DNA from: Rotaria macrura
Lineage: Eukaryota; Rotifera; Eurotatoria; Philodinida; Philodinidae
Direction of reading: 5' to 3'
DNA: 64,000 nt
Assembly (NCBI GenBank): GCA_900239685.1
Contig: OENT01000278.1
Location: 62,001-126,000 of the forward strand
The position numbers and the translations under genes were made by a program. This document shows, one piece after another, positions 54,334 through 64,000 of this stretch (positions within the stretch are counted from its first letter, which is position 1; each line of letters starts with the position of its first letter). The notes under the pieces are model-generated. The model was not told the origin of the DNA and did not search any database. It saw only the letters and a list, made by a program, of their open reading frames with translations.

Positions 54334-55833
54334 TCAACGAAAATTCAAGTAACTTTGAAGACATAGAAACGAAAAGAAAATGAATGAATCATATGCAGTT
54401 AATATGGAAGATTTTGATTTGATGTGTGAATCAATGGTCAATGGAGGATGCATTGAGAATCGAATAGCATTGAAAATTGATTCTTGATTTAACGATTTCA
54501 AATAAACATTTTGACGTCCAGAATCAAGTAGAAACTCTCCAACTGAGATCCAACGTGATAAACTCGTTTTTTGATCATAAATATATCCATCATCTCCATC
54601 TGTGTCGTTATATGCATCTGTAACGGCAACGTTTAGTCGTGCGTTTGAATTTGATGATGAATTAAAAAAAGACGGATTCCAAATCGATACAGTATAAACA
54701 CCACGTGTAGATAGAATCGGACGAATGATACATGAACCATTGAAAATAACAAATGATTGACCAATCGCATCTTTTGGAATCGATGATGTATATCTTACTG
54801 AATAATTTGTACAATCGTATATATCTTGATTGTCTGTAGTAAATATGATCGTTGATGAAGAATTAAGTGAAAATTTATTAAGAACCATTTCAGTAAAACG
54901 GCCAAGAATGTAAAAATCACTTTCACGTCTTTGAAAGCCATTACTAAATGCAGAAAGAATTAGTTCATTTCCGTTAGGTAAAATAATATAGGCTATTTCT
55001 TCAACTGTATCATATGCATTGCCAACTTTGGAATAAAGTATTGTACCAGCTGGTAAACCATTGCCAAATGTTGTTTGATCACTAGTAAGTGTTCGATACA
55101 GCATTGATTTCATATATTCTAATTCATTATTGGGACGTGTTTGCATTAGATAAAGCATAAATGATGCTGTACAACATGATTGTAGAAGATTACGTTCATA
55201 TGGAGATCGAAGTAGAACTAATTCACTGCCGATTGGAGATTGACCTGAATTCGTTGGATATGTTTTACTTCTAACTACCTGATTTTCATATAAGTCAAGG
55301 TCTTTTAATAAACGTTCAATAGATAAACGTTGATAAAACCAAGTAGACCAACGAGTATCATTAACTAAAGTTAGATTATCAATATTTGTTGTATTTGTTA
55401 TAGCATCAACAACATATCCTGTATCTAAATTTGATGAAACTACAATCATTGGTCGAACATATCTATCTAAACAATCAATAGCCAGATCTTGCTTTTTGCA
55501 CCAATCCATAGCTGAATACATATACATTAATTTGACGGTTGACGCTGGATAAGCAACTAAATTAGCGTCTACACTACCCCTCTTCCATCTTTTTGTTCCT
55601 TGTTCTCGAATAAGTATAGTAGCAGATAATCGATTAAACTGACTTGATGGTTGCCTTGTGAGAAACTCATTGCGAACTTCTTTTATTCCATTAGCTAATT
55701 CTTCGTTGTTAATTATCTCTACCGATGGTATTTTATTACACCCACATTCTTGACAATAAACATGTACAATGAAACAACAAGATACAATTAGAAAAATACG
55801 TTTAAAATTCATTTGTAACACGAAAAAATGCAT
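54334..55833 (-). CDS. Secreted class A beta-lactamase-like serine hydrolase, intronless
   Basis: Single-exon protein of 499 residues (or 492 from the second Met at 55812, which begins directly with the signal peptide NFKRIFLIVSCCFIVHVYCQ). The beta-lactamase/PBP fold is indicated by three motifs in order. They are SxxK in YPASTVKLMYMY (Ser98, Lys101), SSN followed by LDTG at 133-139 (place of SDN), and KVG at 269-271 (place of KTG). This is a bacterial-type family (beta-lactamase2/class A). After about residue 330 there is a second, beta-rich domain with the pattern RWISVGEFLLDSGRQNVYL, like Golvesin/Xly carbohydrate-binding modules. A hydrophobic C-terminus might be a GPI signal. No intron and a bacterial family point to horizontal transfer. 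The substrate is unknown; activity on antibiotics should not be assumed. Confidence 0.82.
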   Translation of the reverse strand: MHFFVLQMNFKRIFLIVSCCFIVHVYCQECGCNKIPSVEIINNEELANGIKEVRNEFLTRQPSSQFNRLSATILIREQGTKRWKRGSVDANLVAYPASTVKLMYMYSAMDWCKKQDLAIDCLDRYVRPMIVVSSNLDTGYVVDAITNTTNIDNLTLVNDTRWSTWFYQRLSIERLLKDLDLYENQVVRSKTYPTNSGQSPIGSELVLLRSPYERNLLQSCCTASFMLYLMQTRPNNELEYMKSMLYRTLTSDQTTFGNGLPAGTILYSKVGNAYDTVEEIAYIILPNGNELILSAFSNGFQRRESDFYILGRFTEMVLNKFSLNSSSTIIFTTDNQDIYDCTNYSVRYTSSIPKDAIGQSFVIFNGSCIIRPILSTRGVYTVSIWNPSFFNSSSNSNARLNVAVTDAYNDTDGDDGYIYDQKTSLSRWISVGEFLLDSGRQNVYLKSLNQESIFNAIRFSMHPPLTIDSHIKSKSSILTAYDSFIFFSFLCLQSYLNFR

Positions 55834-56971
55834 TCATGAAATAGATAAACTTCAAATAGATTAGATATCAAAATACGAATAATATAAACCTCTTGATATC
55901 ATGGTTATACGATGGGCTATAGGTAAATAATACCTTGAAGAATAGATTGACATTTATGTCGTCTGAAATAAATCATTGTGTCTGTAAATCTACTTGATGT
56001 ATATTTGCTTATTCGGGGGCAAGAAGAACAATAATGTGTTATTCAATTCACGCCTACGCACATCTGAAGTGTGGGAACATACATGGAAATATAGCTAATA
56101 GAAATAACTCTTAATAACTGTATTGATCTATAAATTCTGACGAAGATCGATGCGCAAATATTATGTGAGAGGGTTAAAACAACACGTTTATAATTTCTTG
56201 AGTAAATTCTTCATGGGATATAAATGTCAAGATTGAACTGAATGTGATTTCTTACAATATTATTCTTAGTGTACTAAGTTCTAATCTAATTCATTGTTAA
56301 AGATTTATTATTATCAAGTGATTTATTATTTAATAGAGAGTTATAAAAGCAGTCACATGACTTCTACATTCACTACAGAAATACTTATTCCGGTAAGAAT
56401 ACAAGTTCTTAAAACAAGTAATCGAATAGATTGAACATGACAGCTTTTTTTCAGTTATCAGGCAGACAGAAAAAAATTATTTCAAAGTTAATTGTTTCAT
56501 TTTTTTTTCAAACGAACGATTTATTTTTAATTTAAGTGAATGAAGAAAAAAATGATGACCGATGTAAAAGTGGTTTTGCTTTGTTGAATACTTGCATATG
56601 CAAACACCCATAGCCGGTGAGAGGCGTTGTGTAATTAGTATTAGTGTAACAAAAAAGAATTTCAGTTGCCTATACATGATATCGTACGTTCTAATCATGA
56701 ATCTAGTTAATTCTTTCGTCCACTTGAATAATAATAATGTACTTGTGTCCAAATTGATACTACTATTTCTTTTATCACCCCAATATTCATAGAGCTAAAG
56801 TAGATAACGATGAAATACATACGAATGCATCTATGATTAAACAGTTTCCATCTTGTTATGATAACGTGAAACTAGGTTCTTTTTTGTTACTATTTAAAAA
56901 AACTGAAATTTTTTTCTATCTCTATCGTTTTTCAAATATATTCCATCATTGTCATGAAATTTTTCTTCTGT
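55834..56971. other. Intergenic, 1.1 kb
   Basis: Divergent promoter zone between the beta-lactamase-like gene and the small secreted-protein gene. Short frames in both strands around 56477-56792 mirror each other and are not supported as genes. Confidence 0.5.
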
Positions 56972-56986
56972 CTTTCATTATTTTAG
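56972..56986 (+). promoter_or_regulatory. Acceptor-like site before the small secreted-protein start
   Basis: TTTCATTATTTTAG ends 9 nt before the ATG; candidate leader or 5' UTR intron acceptor. Confidence 0.45.
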
Positions 56987-56995
56987 CTAAAAACA

Positions 56996-57385
56996 ATGGC
57001 GACAACTGCATCTCTACTGTTCTTCATTTTTCTTTTTGTTTCTCTACCGTTAAGTATTCAATGTTATCCACTGACTCAAAGAATTGTTGTTCATGGTCAC
57101 GAGTGGACCGTACCCGATGAGCCCGGTTGGAACGAGGGTAACACCTATTTTCTTTTTCTTATATTTGAAGTTCTATTGAATTCCTCATTTATAGTTTTAC
57201 AGGAAGTTGAACCCATTCGTCATCAACTATTAAGTAGCTGTGCTACAAGTCGCGAATGTCGATTAGCTGCTGAGAGATTACGAGAAGTATTTTTAAATTA
57301 TCCTGTTTCGTCAAAATACTTCGATGATTCTTTACGAAATGGTAATCCTGCGTATGATCCCAATTCTATTTTTAAATGGGGATAA
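56996..57385 (+). CDS. Small secreted protein, possible peptide-hormone precursor
   Basis: Two exons (56996-57137 and 57195-57385), intron 57 nt, 110 residues. The intron contains no stop in frame, so an unspliced 129-residue reading is also open. The GT..TTTATAG ends and length match neighbouring introns, so splicing is preferred. Residues 1-23 form a signal peptide (TTASLLFFIFLFVSLPLS) cut near QCYP. The mature part has one cysteine pair in SSCATSRECRLA, an amphipathic ERLREVF helix, and ends FKWG. A C-terminal Gly can donate an amide, as in many neuropeptides. There are few dibasic sites. I do not recognise the family; secretion is likely, hormone function is speculative. Confidence 0.7.
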   Translation: MATTASLLFFIFLFVSLPLSIQCYPLTQRIVVHGHEWTVPDEPGWNEGNTYFLFLIFEVLLNSSFIVLQEVEPIRHQLLSSCATSRECRLAAERLREVFLNYPVSSKYFDDSLRNGNPAYDPNSIFKWG

Positions 57386-58271
57386 TATATTTTTTTTAAA
57401 TTTCTTTTGTGCCCCATATAATTAAACACTAATATACAGAAGAAAAACAGCAAGTCTAGTATGTTTTAACTAAATTTTCTGTTTAATAATGCTTATGTAT
57501 TTCCAACGAAACTAATGATATTTTTAATTTCGTTGAGATGATGCATTCTAGTATAAATTAAAACAGGCTGTGAATCAAAATGCATTTGTTTCTCTGTTTA
57601 TGAAGAATTCATGAGAAAATGAATTCTATTGATGAAATTTTCATATTGTCGTTTATCTTGAAGTCGTATGCACTATCAAGTCAGTCATCAACTAATGAAT
57701 GAATACTAAAAAATCATGCAGTGTCAATTTGTTAAATGAATATGTCAATGTTATATATTTGACATGAGTGAATCATGCAGTTCTATCGATAAATTAATTA
57801 ATTGATACTCAATTAAAATAGTACTTGTCTAAATGAAATATTTAGGCATGAAAAAGATGGACAATTTTATCATGACAGAAGCTATATCGATTCCATGATT
57901 ACGAAGTCATTTTTGAATATAAATAAAATTTTGTTTATGATGCTAGTCATCGTAATATTAGCTAGATCATCAATATATATACATATATGTATATGGTTTG
58001 TTCCATGGGAATTTGACCGCAAAAACACAAAGTATTCAAAATGTTTTCCTTTCTAGTCAGTTTTGTAGAGCTTTCCGCCTGATCATTTTAGTAAAAAGAA
58101 ATTTGAAAATTCATGTACAAATACGAATTTTATTGCAAAAATACTGAAAACCGTTTTTTTTAATGAAAAACCAGTAGGTTTTTCAGTATTTTTATTCTAG
58201 CACTATTATTTTTTGAAATTTTTTAGAAAACATTTTATACCGAAATGCTCATCATGATTTTCTCTACAAGT
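57386..58271. other. Intergenic, 0.9 kb
   Basis: AT-rich, leads into the inverted-repeat region. A short TATACATATATGTATA palindrome lies at about 57977-57993. Confidence 0.5.
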
Positions 58272-58502
58272 TAGGATATGTTTCAAACTTTTGGAAATTC
58301 TTATTAAATGACATTCCTTAGTAGGTGCGGTAAAAAGTAGACTTAAATATCTCAAAATGGTAATATTCTGCGGAAATTCGAAATAGAGAGTTTTTAAGAG
58401 CTGAATTCGCTCTACAAAAGTGAGTATTCCGTTCTTTGTTTAACACTAGAAAACTTGCGGAAATTATGTTAAAACATTATGACTAGTATTCATCATAGCG
58501 AA

Positions 58503-58510
58503 AGAAAATC
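58503..58510. repeat. Left target-site duplication of the second hAT element
   Basis: AGAAAATC; the right copy at 59604-59611 is AGGAAATC, one mismatch. The empty site in the right arm reads GAAAATC at the same point. Confidence 0.75.
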
Positions 58511-59603
58511 CAGGATTGCCAACCGTACCCCATTTGGATTTACAGCAGTCCATTCGGCCCTTTCTTATTTCGTACCTGTGAGGTACGCTGTTGTGTAATG
58601 CATCTGGAGTTTTCAGTGTCACGACAGCTGTAATGGATATTTTGGTTAAAAATTCTGAATGTGTCGGTCCCTTTCTCGGACATTTTGTGTTATTGATAGA
58701 GATGCCAATTATCAATTATATTGACTGACTCGTAACCAATGGAAGAGGTAGGTATTGGATAAGTCTTTTTTCTCTTATATGCTTTTAATCTAATAATTTT
58801 GGTCCAGCTCTTTCTTAGCTGACTTGATTGTTTCGTTGCAATAATTCTTCGTTTCTATTTAATGATTTCCAAAAATCGGCTATTATTAAAGATTCTCACT
58901 GTTGAAGCAATGAGAAAATTCACAGCTCCATTCAGTTGGCTGTCGAAATCATCGAACAGAAAAGTTCCACTGAAATCGAATAGGGAACAGTAACAGTATC
59001 AGAAAATTCAAACTCAATCTCTCTTTTGTCTACTAGTACACCAACTAAGAAAACATTTTTTTTCTTGGAAGTTAAAAAGATATGACAAATTTAATAACGA
59101 ATGGATAAAAATCTCGCAATAAGCGTCATTTTTGCATGTGTCGAAGCGATGCATCACTTGCATATTGTTTGATCTGTAAATCCAATTTCTCGATTGCTAA
59201 TGGAGGAAAACATCTGATCGATCGTCATCTTGAGCATGCAAACCAAAAGTGTTTAGGAGCAATCGAAACTGAGAGGAAATGTAGTTGTCTATTAAGTCTC
59301 ATTTCAACAAATAATGATTGAATTGAATAGGTGTATGTCAAAAGAAAAACTTATTGTGAAAAAATATGTTTGAAAATAAAGACTTTAATTTGAAATCTAG
59401 GCTCTACAGTAAAGAGAAAAACTGATAACCCTCTTTTCTCATCAAAAATATTTATTGCAATCGAGTTCATTGACGACCTTGTGTGAAATGAATAAACTGC
59501 GTACCTCGTGAATGTACCTCATTAGGAACTAAGTTGTACCCGATGTGAACCCCATTTCGAACTTACTGAACCCCATTTGAGAACTGAACCGTTGGCAACC
59601 CTG
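58511..59603 (+). mobile_element. Internally deleted hAT element, 1,093 bp, with zinc-finger remnant
   Basis: Starts CAGGATTGCCAACCGT and ends with the inverse of CAGGGTTGCCAACGGT (two mismatches), a typical hAT terminus. It is flanked by near-identical octamers. It interrupts the left arm of the 58272-60982 inverted repeat; the right arm shows the uninterrupted sequence. The only coding trace is a BED-type finger (59136-59321), so it cannot move on its own. Confidence 0.85.
59070..59321 (+). pseudogene. hAT transposase N-terminal BED-type zinc-finger remnant
   Basis: The frame from 59136 reads AYCLICKSNFSIANGGK then LIDRHLEH, the usual pattern of the N-terminal finger in hAT/ZBED transposases (C-x2-C ... 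H). The preceding part of the same domain (RYDKFNNEWIKIS) is in another frame and followed by a stop, so there is a frameshift and a nonsense change. The RNase-H-like catalytic core and dimerisation domain are missing. Confidence 0.7.
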
Positions 59604-60982
59604 AGGAAATCATACTTCTGATGATTTGTGAAATTTATTTGTATGATCTAGAATTTTGAGTCGGTATATAGTTTAGAAATATAGTAATCTAAAATAATTC
59701 AAAGTCATTTGTTGTTATGAAAAACAAGTACATCAATATGTAGTGCTGCAACATTGTCTTAAATTGAAATGCGCTGATATTAGGTTAGAGGTAACATAGT
59801 ATCTACATAATAAATAATAACTGAAGCTATTGTAGAGGTCTTATCACATTGTAGCCCAGCATTATTAATAACGGTGAGAATCATTCATAATTCTGATTTT
59901 TTCTATTGTAAGATATCTTCCATATCAATGTGATAATTGTCAGATAATTCTTAAGATGCCATATAAAAAAACGTGCTGATGTCTCCACCAATCACATGCT
60001 CATTGTATCCGATTTGGATCAAAACCAACGCATCCTGAGGGTTATAGGGCTATCAGCTCAACGCAAGCCGAATTATTCAACGATCAAATTGTATATAATC
60101 AGCAACAGACACTATTGCATTTCATCTTCAAAAAAGTAAAAAGAACGAAGAAAAATTGCTTTCTTTCCGACAAGTGGTCACATTCCAAGATATTTCTGCT
60201 TAGAGCTTCGTTGTTATAGAGCGTGATGACAAAATATACCTTGCTAAAACCTTTGAGATCAACACAATGGAGCAAGATGCAGTGATTCAAAGCTGCAAAC
60301 CACCCTTTCCACATAATCACCTCATACAAGTATAGTGAAAGCTGGAAATAAGTTCGATGTTGATTGACAAAATATCATAACATCTCTCATACCTGTGCCA
60401 GTTGCTAGAAGACATGGTCAACTTATGCTATCAAGGGAGCAGTTCATAGACATTGAAAACTATTTTAAAAAGCTGTTAATTTTCATTATAGTGCGGCTAT
60501 CTACCAGTTTTGAAAGAAAGTGCATGATAAGGTTGATTTTAGCCTTTCCGTAAAGGAACTTAAAGAGGTAAGACAAATACTTCTCAGGAATGTAAAATAT
60601 AGGATATTTGATGACTATAATGGTAGTAATAGTATTTTCCTAAGAGAAAGCTTCATTTTATTTTGGATTACTATATTTCTAAAATATCCATCAACTATAA
60701 ACTTCAGATCATAAAAATAAATTTCACAAATTCTAAGAAGTCTGATTTTCTTTCGCTATGATGAATACTACTCATAATGTTTTAACATAATTTCCGCAAG
60801 TTTTCTAGTGTTAAACAAAGAACGGAATACTCGCCTTTGTAGAGCGAATTCAGTTCTAAAAAACCTTCTGTTTCGAATTTCACCAGAATATAACCATTTG
60901 AGATATTTATGTCTACTTTTTACCGCATGTACAAAGGAATGGCATTTAATAAGAATTTCCAGAAGTTTAAATACATATGTTG

Positions 60983-62585
60983 GATTTTGATAGATTGAAA
61001 AACTCCACAAATAATACAAAACAAAATATTATATTATGAAATGATTCTCATTTGTATCGAAAAACGATCGTTCACTATTCATGCTTATTAATATAATGAT
61101 ACTCAAGGCGAGTTGAAATTACTCGTTCGTATTAAAAACAATTTCAGCTGAAAGACTATGTCAAGGATCTTTTGACATAATTTCATACTACATTTTCAAT
61201 GTCATAGAAGACATGTCATAAAAAAAACATTTACTCTTAAACAAAATTTGCTTGCAACTATGCAGTCATTTTTTTCAGGATAAATTTATAATATAATTGG
61301 AATACTGTTTCAATGACTCAATTCATTATGGTTGCTTATTGTCAAGATACAGTTAAATATGTATATAAAAACACTAATCAGAATGAAAAAGACTGGTTTT
61401 GATAACATGTTAATTCGTCTATGACACTACTGAAATAATTATCTAATTCTTATGATGTACACAAAATCAGCGTTTTTCTCAGTTAAGCTCGAATGGAATC
61501 AATCCGTACTGTAACTCATGAAATCATACCAATATGATATCCAACGGATTAATAAATCCTTGATGGAACATGTAAAACGTTTTTCTAACAGCTGATAATA
61601 ATCTTACTTATTCTCTAATACGTTTAAAAGACAGACAACTACTTTTTTAAAAATTATTCAATAATAATCATTCATACTATTCATATAATCGCATCATGTG
61701 TGGACAGATCGCAATTCAGAATGATCAATTTTGTTTTTTCTTGGCTAAGAAAATTTATTACCGGATTTTCTTGTGTTATGGTTAGTAAATGTAAATGTGC
61801 GTAGATGTGAACAGAACATTTTAAATTCCGCATGCTGAGTATCATTAAAGTTTAATCATCAATATAGGACTATCTTGTGTTGTGAACTAAGGGGACGGAT
61901 GTAATTAATTAACGATCATGTTACAAGTTAGTGAGTTTACTTGTAGTGTTGTTACTCGACAATAACTTGAATTCGATTTAAATAACAGACCATTGAATAA
62001 ATAGTCTTTTGTCGAATTGAGAATAATACATAAGCAAGAACTTTTGAAAATAAAAATATACGTGTCGTCTAAATTTCATCATTAATAACAAGTGTTGTCA
62101 CAGTTTCTTGAGTTAGAGCCTTATGACTCAATTAGTAGAAAGTGAGTATTTTTTCTAAAAATGATGTCTATCAATTACGAAAACATTTCTTACTTTTCAA
62201 TTCAAAACCAATGTCATACTTTGCATCCGTAATAACATTGAAGATGGCATAAGACAAAATGCCGACGAGAATAGAGAAAGAAAATAGTTGTCACAAAGTA
62301 TAAACTATCGGAATAATTCTAAAAGACGTATGAATCAATTATGATGTTGTTTTTTTTTTATCTATTATTTATTTACAATGCAGCAGTCAAAAATGTCACA
62401 AGTATTAGTATATCGGTTTTCTAAAAAATGGTCACTATTAATTATACAGAACGAACTATTTTAATAATGAAAATATGATTGTGTTTGTTTGAAAAACTAT
62501 ATCATATGTATATATGCTTCTAGTTCATCAAGCATTCTAGAGAAGCACGGAAATTTTCATGTTTTATTTTTTCCGAAGGTAGACT
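60983..62585. other. Intergenic, 1.6 kb
   Basis: AT-rich, no supported gene. Confidence 0.5.
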
Positions 62586-62810
62586 CATCGATGTGAAGCT
62601 AGCACGTTGAAAAGCTAACACGAAGGATTTAGGTGATCTCTGGATCCTCGGTTTTGGAATCCAGAGGCATAGGAGCTGCATGAGGGTGTTGGGTATGTCC
62701 TTCCGAGCACCCACATGCAGGCCCTACGGTTTTGGGTTCCAATATTAAGGATTCACCGATCACCTAAATCCTTCTTGGTAGCTTCACGTCGTGCTAGCTT
62801 CACATCGATG
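62586..62810. repeat. Near-perfect 225-bp palindrome (hairpin or foldback MITE)
   Basis: The left arm from CATCGATGTGAAGCTAGCAC is repeated inverted in the right arm ending at 62810, with centre near 62698. AAGGATTTAGGTGATC (62623-62638) and its inverse (62758-62773) are identical. The arms are less AT-rich than their surroundings. Both strands show the same mock frame because of the symmetry; this is not a gene. Confidence 0.85.
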
Positions 62811-64000
62811 GAAGACTCTGAAGATCGCTCGGTTATTATAAATAGAATCTATCTGTATTGCCGAATCGTTCTTGCTAAATCAATGATTCTTATTACAGTG
62901 AAAGCCCACTTTCTTTAAAGTTCAATAAGGAAAAATGAATTCGACTCACAATTCAGCAATCACATCATGAGTAACTGCTATTGTTTGTAGCTTCATTTTA
63001 AAGAAATATCTAATTGAATTATCTGGAGAACAATTATAACATTCTTTTAGCTGACGTAGGTAACAGTCTACGTACTATTCTGTCTCACCATTATGGATTT
63101 CGTTTCAAACGTCATTGCCAGTTTATGTGCAAAAGCGTTTGGTTTTAATAGAACATTGTATTTCTAGTACTAAACAGAAAAAAAGATAGATCTTACTGTA
63201 TCTGCTGTAAATCTATTTAAGGTTACAAATCGTATCGCTATGTTAAGTACATCTTCAAAATCATATGTATCATTCTAAAAATTTATGTTCATCAATATTA
63301 AAGCAAATTTCTTCTTAAATTTTGTATCGTTCTAGCTGAGAAGAAATCCTTTACAACTAGTATAGTTTCATGCTGGTGTCTGTAAAAGTAAACTTTCACC
63401 TTTCAGAATAGTATCATTTTAATTGAATGCATAGTTCATTTCAGATATTAGAAACGCCAGAACATTAATACGTCTTCTAAATCCAATTTCATGATTACTA
63501 AAGATTTGAAGAAAATTGAAACGTCCGCAACCAATCTTCTTCCAATGAATTAAAATACATGTTTGAATAAGAAACAATAACATAAAGTATATTTATCTAG
63601 TATACTAAATCAGATAATGGTAAAATAAGTAAGTAAATAGGAAGAAACAATCCAATATTTATTCTATTCATTAGTATCGAACAGCAATGGAACAATCATT
63701 TGTGCCGTAAAGTTGTCATGTACTTTTCCAGTTTAAGTAAAAGAAAAGGAAAATAATTGTTCAATTTAAGTCCTTTCTTCAATACGAAAAAAAAATCTAA
63801 ATTTTTTACAGCAGTTACAATGTTGATTTCATTCATATATCTTATATTCATTTTCTGTAAACAAATTCATAATAACTAATGTGAAATACTTCTAAAGACA
63901 GATTTCAAAATAAATCAATTTAAGAAACTCATTCATCGACTCATAAATAAAATTGAGAATAAGATGTAGAAGAGAAAAGACTCAATAATAGACAGTGAGA
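62811..64000. other. Right-end AT-rich region
   Basis: No supported feature to the window edge. Confidence 0.5.

Larger units (their letters stand above)
58272..60982. mobile_element. Foldback-like composite: about 330-bp inverted repeats around a 0.95-kb core
   Basis: The left arm (58272-58510 plus 59604-59698) matches the reverse complement of the right arm (60651-60982) with scattered differences. A clear shared segment is GCGGAAATTATGTTAAAACA (58458-58477 and its inverse at 60780-60799). The left arm is split by the hAT element at 58511-59603. The core 59700-60650 has no intact frame. A possible decayed coding stretch lies around 59945-60330. No target duplication was found at the outer ends. 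Confidence 0.8.

Noticed and set aside
58464-58715. 83-residue minus-strand frame
   Set aside because: Spans an inverted-repeat arm and a hAT terminus, so it is a chance frame.
62520-62918. Mirror-image frames either side of 62714
   Set aside because: They are the two arms of the palindrome translated, not genes.

Overview
This window is AT-rich nuclear DNA from a small invertebrate animal. The genes are metazoan and are cut by many introns, most of them about 45-90 nt with GT..AG ends. Two intronless genes look bacterial in type: a BNR/Asp-box protein and a class A beta-lactamase-like protein. Together with hAT transposons and many acceptor-like TTTTAG/TTTCAG sites just before start codons, this fits a bdelloid rotifer (Rotaria- or Adineta-like). 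That identification is inferred from gene content, not from a marker gene.

Layout, left to right. Position 1-1376 (minus): ATGL/PNPLA2-type triglyceride lipase, cut by the window edge. 3610-4482 (plus): sphingomyelin-synthase-like PAP2_C protein. 4525-14986 (minus): a same-strand run of USP39 (splicing), PSMC1/Rpt2 (proteasome ATPase), a CARHSP1-like cold-shock protein and TAF8 (TFIID), with gaps of 184, 262 and 692 bp. 15-22 kb: gene-poor, with one hAT element (18591-20164) bounded by a perfect 8-bp target duplication. 22244-23590 (plus): BNR_4-type protein, a horizontal-transfer candidate. 24955-26284 (minus): serine-rich protein with weak GSE1-like features. 29020-29670 (plus): small unknown protein. 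29793-32354 (minus): alpha-tubulin with 12 coding exons and no Lys40. 32.4-36.6 kb: gene-poor. 36604-46853 (minus): NCKAP1 and VPS33A, 142 bp apart. 47334-52869 (plus): two tandem ABHD4/ABHD5-like genes, one without the nucleophile serine. 54334-55833 (minus): secreted beta-lactamase-like protein. 56996-57385 (plus): small secreted peptide precursor. 58-61 kb: a long inverted repeat with a second hAT element inserted in its left arm. 62586-62810: a near-perfect short palindrome.

Functional themes. The ATGL-like lipase and the serine-less ABHD5-like protein are homologues of partners in animal lipid-droplet lipolysis. NCKAP1 (WAVE complex) and VPS33A (HOPS/CORVET) act in actin and endolysosomal traffic. 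Neither pairing is evidence of co-function here. I found no tRNA, rRNA, CRISPR or clear novel multigene system. The most interesting points are the ABHD pair, the two probable foreign genes, the shared acceptor sites before start codons (candidate spliced-leader sites), and the nested transposon and palindrome structure at the right end.

Exon boundaries were assigned by eye from reading frame, GT/AG sites and recalled family sequence. Coding sums of the complete spliced models are divisible by three.
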